A DNA stretch of 64,000 nucleotides from Luscinia megarhynchos (lineage: Eukaryota; Chordata; Aves; Passeriformes; Turdidae), in contig CM067592.1 in NCBI GenBank assembly GCA_034336665.1, positions 33,826,717-33,890,716 on the forward strand. The letters run 5' to 3'. The notes beneath the pieces are model-generated. The model made no database searches, had not been told where the DNA came from, and saw only the letters and a list, made by a program, of their open reading frames with translations. The stretch's first letter is position 1. Every line of letters begins with the position of its first letter. This document shows, piece by piece, positions 50,801 through 63,430 of the stretch. Both the position numbers and the translations under genes were made by a program.

Positions 50801-53407
50801 ACAAGTACTGTGGGAAGCTCAAATGTTTGGTTAGGGTTTCCCTTGCTCCTACATTCACAGTGTTGCTCACCAACTTTTATGTGTTTCTCAGTGCACACTA
50901 GCAGGAATGTGCTCATACACTCTGAAATCCAGGCAGGCTCCAAGGCCAAGCCCGTTACAAACCCACTCGGAGGGAAGCACAGTTCCAGATATAGTGGCAA
51001 TTTCCTACCGTTTATGGCAGATCATCCTTAACTTGAGACTGCTTTTTAACTGCTACTTCCCCTGGAGAGTCACTAGTTTTTGAGGCTTTTGCTGTCCTCT
51101 TGCATTTTATGTCCTTCGAGACATTGCAAGAAGCAGCACACTAATAAAGCAGTGCCTCCAAAACGAAGGTAGACCCCTTGCATACTTTTTCCTCCTACAA
51201 GGAGAGGGGACCTGGGCAAGTCAGCTCATTAGCTGGATAGGAGTGACACAACAGCTATTGTATTGTAGCTCTTACTTCAACCATTTCAAAGGTTGCAATA
51301 ATACCGATAAAGATTCATGTTTTAATCCAGTTCCTTGTTTATTTTAATATAAATACCACCTATGCACATACTTTCGTGTGCCTACATACAAAGCATATGT
51401 ATGAAGGCTGACAGAGGTGCTAAAGACATAAATATACCACTGGCACTCTCTGAATTTAAGAAATCAGGTCAAGGGTAGTATTAACAAAGAGCAATTTTAT
51501 AATTAAAAAAAATATAATTAGATTCTCCAAACCCCCCCCAAAAAAATCCCTGCTTTTTATTAAGAAAAAAAAAAAGTAAATCAAATAGCTAAGTTCTGAG
51601 AGGACATCCTTGCTATCTTTACACACATCATATAGGTATTTCCATGCTTAGTACATGACAGAAATGCAGCGTTCTTTTCAAATGCTAGAATTACTCAAGC
51701 AAATAGATGAAAAATCGAAAAACTTTAAATTTGGGGAAAGCGAGGGATGAAAACTACTACCGGGTCAGGAAGAACATGGACTGTCACAGTCAGTAAGAAC
51801 AGGGAAAACCAGGCAGATTTTACAGTCAAAGCATGCAGTGCCACCATTTTGCATTTGCGTTTTTAACAGCACAGGGTCCTAGCCATGCATACCACTTAAA
51901 TCATCGCTTTGGAATGGCTGAACCAATGGACATTTTAATGTTCTGCTTCTCCAGCAGGGAAAGCCAGGAGGCAGCACTCTGGACTAGCACACTATCAGAG
52001 ACAGCTTGTGCCCCTTCAGACTGCCCAGACAGTGCCCAGCTCCCATGCAAATGACCAGCTCAGCTGAGCAACTTCAGCAGCTCAAAGGAGGAGTTGCCAA
52101 GACAGGCAGCTACAGGACTCTTGTTCTCTTCAAGAGAAACTTTTGATCCTCCTTATAGTAGCCTTGTTGCTGAAGTCACATATTTATTTAGACCTGATTA
52201 TGTAATCTGATTATATACCAATCTGGTATATCATCTACTCTGAAAGTTTTAATTTTTTTTATTTTTATTTACTTCACACATGCACTACAAAGAATGCATA
52301 GATTAATAAATAACTTCATTTTACTTATAAAGGTAGTAAAACCCATAAGGCAGTATCAATCAGAACTCAACTGAAATCATGGATAAGCAACACACTTTCC
52401 TGAGTCGCACAAAACTATCGTTTTACTGGATTCTCTTACAATACTAGAAGAAATCTCCAGAAATCCATGAACTAGATGGCATCTGAGTCACAATTACTGT
52501 TTTACTCAAACATCAGCTACTCTAATCAATAGCATGTACCACATAGATGCGGATATGTAACTTAGGAAATGCCGCCTCCCTTCTCTTCCAGAGTCGCCTC
52601 ATTGCTCTGAACTCTTCTGAAATTACCTGTCTCTGTTTAATTAATTAAAGTCCACATGCTGTTCACTAGCACTTAAGTAAGTTCTTTGCATTATAAATCC
52701 TGGTTCATCTGAAAGGCAGTTCTAAATTCACTTAATACACTTAGTAATTAGGCTTTCTACGGCAATGGGTTCTTATTCTATGAGCATTCATGAAATTCTG
52801 GTTTTCACTTGTACCTGCCTCTGGTTTCAAAATGATTACACTGAATATACTTCTAGCCACTTTCAGTGCTATGGCGAAAGATACTCAAGAGCAGGATAAC
52901 ACTAAGAATCTCTTCCTGTTTTTATTTAGGAGGCCAAAACAGAGATAAATCTGTCAAGGCAAAGAACTGTAACACAACTGCAGTTCACACTGGCACCAGG
53001 TGGTAGGGTGAAGGACTAGTTTCTATAAGCTCTTTATTTTTCTTTCTAGAGGAAACTTTTACTTCCAGGAAGGAAACATTTATTTAACATGCCATTCCTT
53101 TGCACAATAGTCAAATAAGAAGTATCTGAGTCCGAATTTTTATGTTTTAGGCTACTAAAATGTTATCCACCAAGTTCAGCATTCTTTGTAATTTTTTTTA
53201 ATTATAATTTTAGTTCAGCTAAAAAAACCCACAAAGAAACAATCAAGGGGACATCCAGTTGTCACCACAAACCACAGAGTTAACCATCCAAAGCTAAACA
53301 AGAACTTACTTACAATAATCACAATGGCATGATGCTGAAACATGGTATTTGGCACCTCTGTATCTACTTCTACTTTTGCATCATTCTTTTCATACCCTTG
53401 CAGTAAC

Positions 53408-53461
53408 AATTAAAAAAACAAACAAACAAAAAAAAAAAACCCACCAACCCCATACACACAC
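53408..53461 (+). repeat. A/C-rich low-complexity tract with CAAA repeats
   Basis: AAACAAACAAACAAAAAAA followed by CCCACCAACCCC and ACACACAC. Confidence 0.85.
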
Positions 53462-53989
53462 TTATTTTGGACTTACACAGGCCTGCAAATGTAAGGAGTC
53501 CTTGTCCATGAAGGTGTGGAGGAAACATAATATGAAATTTATTCAATTTCTCCATTTTTTAAAAATACTTTTTTTGATAAAATGTAGTCTTTGATCCCTT
53601 TTGTATAGGGTTGGACTGCCTGAAAATCTATCATGAAAAACTCTGGGAAATCCAACAGAAGATATTAAAAATGTTCTTTTTGTTATCCAGTTTATTCTAG
53701 GAGAAAGAAAAACAGGCAGAAAGAAACTACGTGCAATAGCTTACATGATTAGAAAACAGCCCACACCTTTTAGATGTTTTAAAAAAAAAATCTCCACATC
53801 AAAACACCCCTATTGCTCTAAAGGCCTTGAATCTTGTGAAATAAAAGTTAGTTTTATGCAGAGTACAAATGCCAAAAACACTAACATTTTTCAAAACAAG
53901 GAAAAGTATTGAGACAAACACCATTTTCCTACACTAACATTACAATTTCTAACAAACAGACCCCTCTACACAGCTTTCACTATTGTTCT

Positions 53990-54250
53990 GCATAATTTGC
54001 AAAACCACCACCAAGCACAAAGGTGCATGTCTTCTCCCAATCCCTCCAGCAGTAGTCCAGCCTCATGCTGCAGGTTTCTGCACTTTGCAAGCCAGGAGTG
54101 GAGAGCCGTGTGCGGCAGAAACAATTTCTGCCTGGGACATGATGGTGGGAGCTGCCAGCCAGCTCTCCCCAGTCAGGGACAGCCTGGCCCTTGGGAAGGG
54201 AGTACCAGGAAAAAGCCCTTCCTCCACTCAATGACTAGAAGCTGACAAGG
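53990..54250. other. Moderately GC-rich patch without recognised content
   Basis: Roughly 260 bp clearly richer in G and C than the flanks, for example GGGAGCTGCCAGCCAGCTCT and AGTCAGGGACAGCCTGGCCC. Three frames stay open across it on both strands, which follows from low stop-codon density in GC-rich DNA. No domain, repeat family or splice-flanked exon is recognised. Confidence 0.5.
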
Positions 54251-54288
54251 CAGCTCCCTATAAAGGTCATGGTGCAGAATTTATTTCT

Positions 54289-54307
54289 AGAGAGCTTTAA
54301 GCTCTCT
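54289..54307. repeat. 19-bp near-perfect palindrome
   Basis: AGAGAGCTT and AAGCTCTCT are exact reverse complements around a single T. It lies just after the moderately GC-rich patch at 53990-54250. Confidence 0.85.
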
Positions 54308-55564
54308 CCCCAGCCTTCAAGTACAAACAACACAGAGCCATTTGGTTGCCCTCACACTGGTGAGCAAGAAGTGTGTGAAAAAGGACAAGACTGACACTTT
54401 CATCAGCAGCCAACCCTTAGCCCATGCTTTGCAACATTTGCTTCCAAACAATTGGAAGCCACAAGACAATGCGATAGCCAGCGAGTTCTGAACTATCTTC
54501 CTCTTTTCCTCTGGTCAGTTCCCAGGTTTTGGGATATTTTGCTGACTCCAGCTGTCTCATTTTTCATTAAAAAAATGAAAGAAAAAGTCCAGCTGCTTCA
54601 ACATTTGTATTATCCTACAGATCCAACCACCACTGGAAGCTTTTGAGCATTAGTAAAAGGTTAACCACCCTCCGAGGCTGTTGAATCACATGTACACATC
54701 TGGCACAATCAACACCTCACACTAATTACCATTTATCTGAAACACTTAAAACATTTTCATGTTTGCCAGGAAGAAGCTGCAGTCAATTTTCTCTTGTAAC
54801 ATGATCTCCAAAATCATGTAAGCATTCTGACACTTACTGCACGAGGAAGGATGCTGGTCCTCTAATCTCTGCCACGTGGGAACAAGTCCCATAAAAGACA
54901 ATTGAAGCATTTTGGGGATGGTCCTCAATTTGTAGCAGTTCTGGGGAAATGTTATCTACCAAACTCTAGGTTTACCAACTCTAATAAAACAATTTAGTTG
55001 ACTAAAATATGCAGTTAAAGACTACTTTCTCACTATAGCTGACAAAGAACAAAGCTATGGAAAAGTGTTTTACACAACAGATCAGTGAATCCCAGATGCC
55101 CTGTGTTATTCCCTGTTTCTGCTCAGATAAAAATGAATTATTTTTGATTGTCAGAGTTTACCTATTTTGTTGGTCAAGTTCTCATGTCATTATTTCTAAA
55201 GATGAAGTTTTAAAGCCTTCTGCACAAGTTTTCAGAAACTAGCCCTTTCATCAAGTATTGTGCAGCTTCACTTCAAACTGTCAAATTCTTTCCTCAACAA
55301 AAAACTTGGTAAGTTAGAAAATTAAAGAGAGGGTTTCCTACACTTTAATAAGAAATTTCCGAACTGTGAAGAGAATTTTCTGAGTAGTGAATTCAAAATT
55401 GTTCCTGCAATCTAAGTTGGCAGCAGAAAACAAGAGAAAATGAATACTATTTGCATAAAAACATGGATTTTTACACTATGCAGCTTACAGTCAATAATTA
55501 AATTTCAACTACCTGAACTACAAAAAATTGCAAACCTTGTTGCAATTAAGAGGACCAAAGGTAT

Positions 55565-55597
55565 GTTCGGGGTTTTTGCAGGGAAAAACCCCCGAAC
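55565..55597. repeat. Strong hairpin with 13-bp arms
   Basis: GTTCGGGGTTTTT (55565-55577) pairs with AAAAACCCCCGAAC (55584-55597), leaving one bulged C and the loop GCAGGG. Such GC-rich arms are unusual in the AT-rich surroundings. It could be a relic of a small inverted-repeat element or a transcript hairpin; no known family is recognised. Confidence 0.8.
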
Positions 55598-58500
55598 AAC
55601 CCACCACCTCTCTCCAGCTTTGCAACTGCTACTTTATTCTATATACTGACTCCTCAGATGTCAGTAGTAAAGAAAAATCAGTCAAATATTTTATTTCAAA
55701 TAAGTTACTGAAGAGTTTGGAAAAAAAATTAAAGACAGTAATAATGACCTCAAGAAAGGTTAATCATACCCCTCCCCCCCCCGTCTTTTCTCCTGTGATC
55801 CTTATTAAGGATTTTTTCTGCCATCCTTACTCTTGAAGTAGTCCCAACAGATTACTGCAAACTATGGCCTTAATATGAATGAGGGTAAAAAACTGAGTAG
55901 ACAAAGTTCAGTGCATATCCATTTTAACAATTTTGGAAGTATTCTTGAATAAAGAGCATCAAATGCTTTCCAAAATTCTCTACCCATCACTTAATATCAA
56001 AAAAGTTTCTTAAGACGGGAGAGAGTCTAAGAACAGTTACCATAGTGTGACAAGTTACCACGTATCAGCTGCTCCACAGTGGTTTTTGCATGGGTAGCTT
56101 CACTTATGTGCAAATGTCAAGTTTTATCAAACTGATTTATAGTCCTCTTTTATTTCAGTAAATCCTGCTGCACTAAGTAGCTAATGAGAAGATTAAGTAC
56201 CTTTAAACTCAGTCCTAAGAGGTGACTTCATCTATGTTACACCATATTACCAAATGAAGAAAAATTTATTTGAAGAATGAAGTCTGTAATTTATAGTAAC
56301 TACTTCATGTTTAAACTAAAGTATCAGATGAAAGCAGAAGAAGACTTAAATTTTTACTAATTCTCTGATTTTCTTCTACTGCTGCTACGAGTTTTTTATT
56401 AAACTGCTTTTTAACTTCTACTTCAGAAACAATTCTTTGGCAAGATACTTTGTTACATCATACGAGTAGGTGTACTGGTCATTATGTCATTCCTCCTCAA
56501 CACAGAGATGAAACATATATTTACCTGACATTTTAGCACAGTGTGGTTACAACTGTTTTGTGAGATGTACCAGTCCTCTGAATAGTCCCTTATGAATGTG
56601 TTTATGTTACTGTTGTTAATCCTTATTACAAAAACATGCACACACTTGTTTTACTTACTAAACAATCAAACAGACTAGTTATTAATGACCTGTTTCTTAA
56701 TTACTTTAAAGGACTACTGACCTAACCAGTAAGCACCAATTAGCACCAATTTCACCACTATTTTTCTTGAGTGTTTTTTTGCCTTCCTATAAATCTCATC
56801 TGCATGCGAGATTTTACTGAAACTTAGGAAAAAAGAAATCCACATACCATTTTTCTACATGAGCTATCCATTTCAAATCAGTTATTAAACCGTTATCTTC
56901 ACTGTAGCTTTGCATATCTATGATTTTTAAAACAAAATGCAGTATCAAGAATAATCTCACTGCAGAGAAGGTGCTCCATTCTGACTACATTTGGATTTAC
57001 TCAAAACTCTGCTTACAGACAATCCATAATCACACATCCTTTTTGACTCCATACCCTCCACTAGAAGGTGTGTTAGGTTATCTTCAGTAAAACATGGATG
57101 CTGTGACAACAACCTGGGATGAAGTAAGTGCAGATGCAATGTACACTATACTGTGTATTGATTTCCAATAACACAAACACTTGTTTTCTCAAACAATACA
57201 TGACTGCAGGCAATATAGTATTTGCTAAACTCTGGAAAGCATGTGAAGTTTGAAATAAAAGTTCTGTATTTTTATAGCCCTAAATACTGTGGCCTGAAGC
57301 CTAAATTAAGTATCTCAAATTCTTGTCTTTCCTTGCACAGATATTTTCTGAATTACCAAAACTGAAATGCAACCATTTCTACTTCTGTAGAAAAACATTA
57401 TACAATCTTTATGTTGGAAAGCACCTGTAGCACTGGTTTTCAGACTGCAACTAGTGATAGCTACTACATCAACAACTTCCTAGGACAAGGAGACAGATCC
57501 TTTACGTCAACTACTGATGCATGGTTGTTGATTCATTTGCAGTACTGTACCTCTGATTTAAGACTACAATCATAACACAGACTTATTAAACAAAAATACT
57601 GACTTGACTTTTCCAAGGAAGGGTTGCCAACATTACACTACACGAACAGATGTGTCTTTTTATATATTTTACCAGCAATTTTAGTTAGAACTTAATGCCA
57701 TCATATAATTACACTACAATTTGTTTGCTTGAACTGATCATCTTTTTAATGAAATATGCTTTCCAAAAAGCAAATTTATACATGTATTAGTTTGCTGCAA
57801 AGCCACAATAAAAAGTCTGTAATTCTCTTTTATTTGTGAAGTTGGACATTAATATTTTGTATTTCCATGTCCCATCAGCTAGCAGACTATCTAGCTCCAG
57901 ACTCAATTCTGCCTTATGAGTTTTTTACATATTGTGCTTTCTTATTTTTATTTTATTCAAGAAACAACGAATTTTCTTCCAACCAAGAATAGTACATGGT
58001 CCATGGTGGTGAACGCTAGTTTAACTCTAGTTTGAACCTCTAGAGGGTCAGGAACCTCTTGATTTCAGTACCCTGTAACATCACCAGGCAGTATTTGACT
58101 GCTATAACATTATGGGTTGCTCCCTTACAAACGCAATTGATGGACTAAGGTTTATTTTTCTTATTTAGTGTACAACAATTTCTGAGACATACTTCCCCGA
58201 GACTTCAAACACACTCTATCAACCACCTGATCAGAAACTTCATGTTTCTTTATTAAATTAAAATTTTATTTCCCAATTTTACTGATAGCAAAAAATATCC
58301 TAAGGAATGTGTAAAAGAGAATTCTACATCAAGTTAAAGGCATCTAGCACTTCAAAGCATGAAAAAGTTCCATATGGAGTACTTTTACAGACATAAAACT
58401 GACATATAGGAAAGCCAGCATCAAACCTCTCATTATAATGGCTCTCTTGTGCAGCTACATAAACTCTGTAGGTCAAAATTATTTTAAAGTTGCATGAATA

Positions 58501-59220
58501 TACTTGCACACGCAAAGAGAGACAGAAGGATAGCTATTCTTTTGCTTCCTGGCAAAAAGACAGCCTGAAGGATTGTATTTTTCCTTGCTCAATTCCTTAT
58601 TATGATCAAAAACCATCTGTACACATCTGTTTTTCTGATGTTTCTGTTGAAGAGTATTGGTATGAATTGACAGTAGCTGCTACCATTAGCTGAAACCAAA
58701 AGTCAAATCAAACCAAAAGACCGATAATATAGATGCTATCAACGACTCTGCCTAATCAAAGAACAAACACTTCTCTGATCAATTAGTTATGTTGCAATTT
58801 AAACTTACTGCAGGGTCCAACATCAAAAGCAAAGCAAAGGGGGAGTGAAATGTCATTAATGGTTCAGACAATTAAGAATAAAAAAAGACTATAAAGAGGA
58901 CAACTTAATCCAAGTTTTTTTGCATAATGGACTAATTACTAATTACTACCGGCACTGAAACACAGAAAAAGAGAGTAAGTAGCTCACGTTCTTCATTAAA
59001 ATCAGACTTGATCAGAAGATGTTTCTCAACACAAATCAACCAGCCTGAAAGAATCAATATTTCATTATCTCTCAGCAGTTACAGGGAAAGGAAAACTCCT
59101 GAGGTGAAATGCAAGCTCCATCACTTTTATGCAAAGTAGCAGCCAATAGCTAAGACCGGATTCTTTCTCATGTATGTAAAATGCTATTGGGAGATGCTTT
59201 GCCCTTAGCAGGTCTGAAAA

Positions 59221-59553
59221 ATCACATAAGTATAGAATAATTTAGGTTGGGAAAGAACTTGAGGATCACCAAGTTAAACCATTCACCTAACACTGCCAGA
59301 CCCACACTAAAACACATTCCTAAGCACCCTCCAAGGACGCTGAGTTGACCGCCTCACTGAGCATCCTGTTCTAGTATCTGACAATCCTTCCCATGAAAAA
59401 GTTTTTACCCATACCCAATCTAAATCTCCTCCAGCACAACTTGAGGCCATTTCCTCCTGCCCTATTACTTGTGAGATTAATCTCCACCTTGCTATATCCA
59501 CGTTCAGGTAGTTTAGAGAACCCCTGAGCCTCCTTCTCTTCAGGCTAAACAAC
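59221..59553 (-). mobile_element. CR1 LINE, 5'-truncated copy
   Basis: Minus-oriented CR1 3' end. The terminus ATAGAATAATTTAGGTTGGG lies at the low-coordinate end, followed by the characteristic CAACTTGAGGCCATTTCCTC segment and CCTCCTTCTCTTCAGGCTAA at the 5' end. The minus-strand peptide FSLKRRRLRGSLNYL matches the CR1 pol C-terminus. Weak CR1-like text (CATCCTCAGCTCCTTCGCTG) near 59667-59690 suggests the copy may extend to about 59700 with an insertion or heavy decay between. Confidence 0.9.
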
Positions 59554-62500
59554 TAACCTGTAGATATAGTGAAGCTCCCACCTGAAACCATTTGCCAGTC
59601 TCTCTGTGGGTAGACATGTACTAGTGTTTAATTCAAAAGTGTTCTTCTGAACATAGAGCTCAAACATCCTCAGCTCCTTCGCTGACTGTGCTCTTTCTCA
59701 CTGCTTTCAAAGTACCCCAAGTGAGAACATGGATTTCTTCAGAACGAAACCAGTAAGTTAAGGACCACAACTAATGCATTCTAACCACAAATGGGCATTT
59801 AGTCCCTAGAATCAGATTAGACCTGGCTAAAGCAAAAAAAAACTTGACCATGGACATCAGGTTTTCTGCACCTACTGTTTTCCTCTACAGATCCACTCTC
59901 ATTCACAGATTTGCTAACTTAGAAATAGCCTTTGTCTGCATTCCCTCACCTGCCATCACAGGGATAATAATTATTAACTATATGGAGGTGACAGAGTGAC
60001 TGATCAGCTAGTGGGTGGGCAGCATTTTGAAAATTTGCAGTGCTTTGTAGCTATTCCCTCTTACTACAAATACTTTTGTGCATGTATCATCCAAAAAGAC
60101 AGTAGAATATATACAAGAATCAATCTGGAACATCCTTGGTTTCTCAACAATACGACTTCGTTCCACTTGCTGAAGCCACTCTGGTGACAGCAGGTTTATT
60201 TCACAGAACATAACAATGATCTGACATGTCAATTCAAAGTACACACATTGATTATAGTTAGGGTGTTGTTCAGTTCAGTAGAAGTCTGTCTGGGGAAATA
60301 CAAGTCTGTCCATATAGCAGAAGCTTTTCTTACCAGTATTTATCAGCCAGGATCCAAAAACCCGTGAAAAACTAAATGACTCCTCATTACCACTGCTATA
60401 CACAACAGAAGCAACAAGTACCTACTGTTGCTCTCATGCATTTCCTGCGTATTTATTCTTGCTTAATAAAACCAAAGACAATGTAAAGAATTTATTAGTA
60501 AGTATTTTAGAGATAGTAATTTACAAAATGGCAATCTTTTATGTTTCATTTTGGCACTGTACTTCCCCAGAGTGGCTCATCTGAGGAGTCAGCCTATCAG
60601 AGCAAGCCTCACATGAAGTGTGAGGATATTTTCTCTGCATCAAAATACAACTATAGGAGAAAATAACCCTTTCTACTTCAAACAGCTTTCTGCTGTCCTT
60701 AGCTGCCAGATGAGTTCAAACCTCCAGTTTCAACCTCTTAAGAAAGATAACTTGCTATCCAACTACACTGCCATGTATCGCAGATTCATCATCAGATGAA
60801 GAAAGGAAAGTGGTCACATTCTCATCCTTAATCAAAAGCTTCTGATCCTGCCAGTTCTAACACATGCTTATTCATTCACCCAGTTCTCTTGGGGCTTCTA
60901 AGTCAGCTCAAAGGGTCTATAAGTACTTCAGAGTTCACTAGCAGAGGTCACAGTTCTCTCCAGGAAACCTGCAATCTCTCTGAACAGGTTCTTCACCTAG
61001 ACAGTATGGCAGGATGAATATTAATGATCAGGTGGCCAAGCATGCCAAAAGTTGCAGTTTGAGAAACCAGTAACTAAGGAAGCTAGATGTACTGCAAACA
61101 AGTTAATAAATTTCAGTGCCCATAAACAAATGTTTAGAGTGAGAGGACCTTTCATAACACATTCAAAAATATTAGTCAAAATTATTTCCAAATACCAGTA
61201 TGACTACATAGTTTAGACCAAATAAAAGAGACCATTAGAATACATTTCAGGGTAAGGTTTTTCAGAAAAAAATGAAAAACTGGTGCCATCAAAAACATAA
61301 GCATCTGATTGTACACGATAGAAAGAATGAAAAGGAACTTCTATAAATAGTCACTTTTTGTGGAATTGTAACAAGATGTTCCCAAGATATTTAAATGTGA
61401 AGTTCAGTTCAGACATTTAGGCAGTATTGGCTACTACATGAAAAACTTATTACTCCTAGGTAAGCATCTCCAGTCCAATGTAAACTAAGATCTGCCTCCT
61501 TGGTACCTCAGTTTCCTTTCTATCTCACCCAGTGCACAAACTGGGTGATGCGCTAGGGCAAAGCAGCATCACCTATGAAACTAACAACTACTGCCTTTCT
61601 ACTATCCCTACTTGAAAATTTAGTTTCAGTATGACACTTTTCCAAAAAGAAATGCTATTGTGTGAAGGTAAGATAATGATCCACAAAGCCCTGAGTTAAA
61701 GCCTTATCAATTAGGAAAGAATCATGGATAATGATCCAAAGTATAATGATTATTTTAAGTGGATTGCAGAAAACCAGCAAAATTGGCAATATGCTGTCAT
61801 TCCCTAGTAATTTACAGGATCAGAAGCATTACAAAGTAAATGGAAAGAAAAAAACCCAACCATACCCAACCCCAGACCAGCCTGAATCATGATTTTGTTT
61901 GAGAAATGATGGTATGGATTCATTAATTGATCCAGGAATAAAGCCTGGTGTCATTTCCAGAATCATTCTGAAATGTAATTAATAACACTCTAATTACAAA
62001 GAAATTACTGGGAAAAGCAAGCAGGTCAAGATACTTAAATTAATGGTATCTCTGTATCTAAGATAAAGAGGAAATACTCCTAGGTGATTTTTATGTCACA
62101 ACATAGAATCAGAAAAATAATCTACCTTACTTGCTGATGGACTTAAAGGGCTGCCTGAAATTGAGAAAAATAGTATTGTGAAAGCAATAAACTTTACAAT
62201 TTATATTATGAGTTGCTCAGGAACACTTTCTGCTTCAAAAAAACTTCAGCAGAGAATCATTTTTCCCCTCTCTGTGAAAGGGGATTCATTAACAAGACAA
62301 GTCCAAAGGAAGAATGGCAGGAAGGTTTCTTTTTCATCTACAATTAATTTACAATTGCAAAACTCTAAACTTCATTAACAATTCACTTTGTAAATTTGTA
62401 CATTTGATTACAGTTCATTTGTACATTTCATTACAATTCATTTGTACATTTTATTACAATTTCATTTACAATACACTTCACAATTGCAAATCTGAGGTAT

Positions 62501-63430
62501 TTCAAGGTACCTACATAACGTGAAAGAGGTTGGTTTGTTACGTTTTCTGGGGTTTGTTTTTTCTAAGGATGTGTTCTTTTCTTTCTTATTTTTGCTTTTG
62601 ATGGTTCTTGTTTTTAAGCATACCTTATTCTGAGGGGGAGTAGGTAACACCAAAGGACAAATCTTTGTAGGAGGCAAAGGCTTTTGTACACTTAAAGTAG
62701 GCTATTAAGAAAGGACAGGGAAAAAGAAAATTCAGCATTCAAAAGGCTTTTACCCCTCTTCCATGTATTGGTTTTAAGAAAGAAAGAAAATATAGTGGTG
62801 TATCCCCAAACTCATTACTGGAATTATCTCAGGAGAGCCTGGAAAACAACTTGCCATCATTTGATTCTACAGGTTAAGATGCAAAGAAATCCTGTAAGTT
62901 GAGAGCTCTGAAGACAACCAAAATCCAACGTCCAACAAACAAATTCCCAACACTCACAGTGTTATGACAAGAGGAAAATAAACCCAAGAGTCCATTTTTA
63001 AAAAATAACATTGAAAGTAACATTTTCAGAAAGTAACAGCAAAGAGCCATGTGCAACTACATACTCATTTGCTAAGGTCCAGCCCTCCTCATGGATTTCA
63101 GTGCCTAGTTTCCATTGGAGCACTGAACACCATTCTTTAAAATAGAGACCTACAGATGGGCCAAGGTACCAACTCCAGTGCAGCCTGACAAATTCCATGT
63201 CTCCCTAACTGTACTGAAAGAGATGTTTTACCATAAGATCATGACAATATCTCCATTTCTCCATAAAGCACAGCCAGGGCAGACAGAGCTAAGGTGTGCT
63301 TCACACACTCCCTTATGCTTCACTGTCTCAGATATCACAGCCATCAGTGGACATCAAGACAGCAGATACTTTAAGGTACTGGAGATGGGACACTGAAGAT
63401 GTGATGTACCACATCACTCAACTGTAGGTG
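59554..63430. other. Plain intronic stretch before the right-edge LTR
   Basis: AT-rich unique sequence. It may hold a decayed CR1 continuation to about 59700 and carries the 23-bp minisatellite at 62396. Nothing else is recognised. Confidence 0.6.
62396..62465. repeat. 23-bp minisatellite, three copies
   Basis: Three tandem units of 23, 23 and 24 bp start at 62396, 62419 and 62442. Each reads TTGTACATTT, then a variable base, ATTACA, and ending in TTCAT. Degenerate related text flanks them, and the 10-mer ACAATTGCAA occurs on both sides (62351-62360 and 62480-62489). Confidence 0.9.

Larger units (their letters stand above)
43081..59220. other. Repeat-poor intronic stretch of intron 1
   Basis: About 16 kb of AT-rich sequence with no recognised transposon. 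It contains two A/C-rich tracts, two GC-rich patches, two inverted repeats and several short open frames without recognisable products. Confidence 0.6.

Noticed and set aside
53983..54245. Overlapping open frames on both strands in a GC-rich patch
   Set aside because: Simultaneous openness of several frames is explained by few stop codons in GC-rich DNA; the peptides show no domain.
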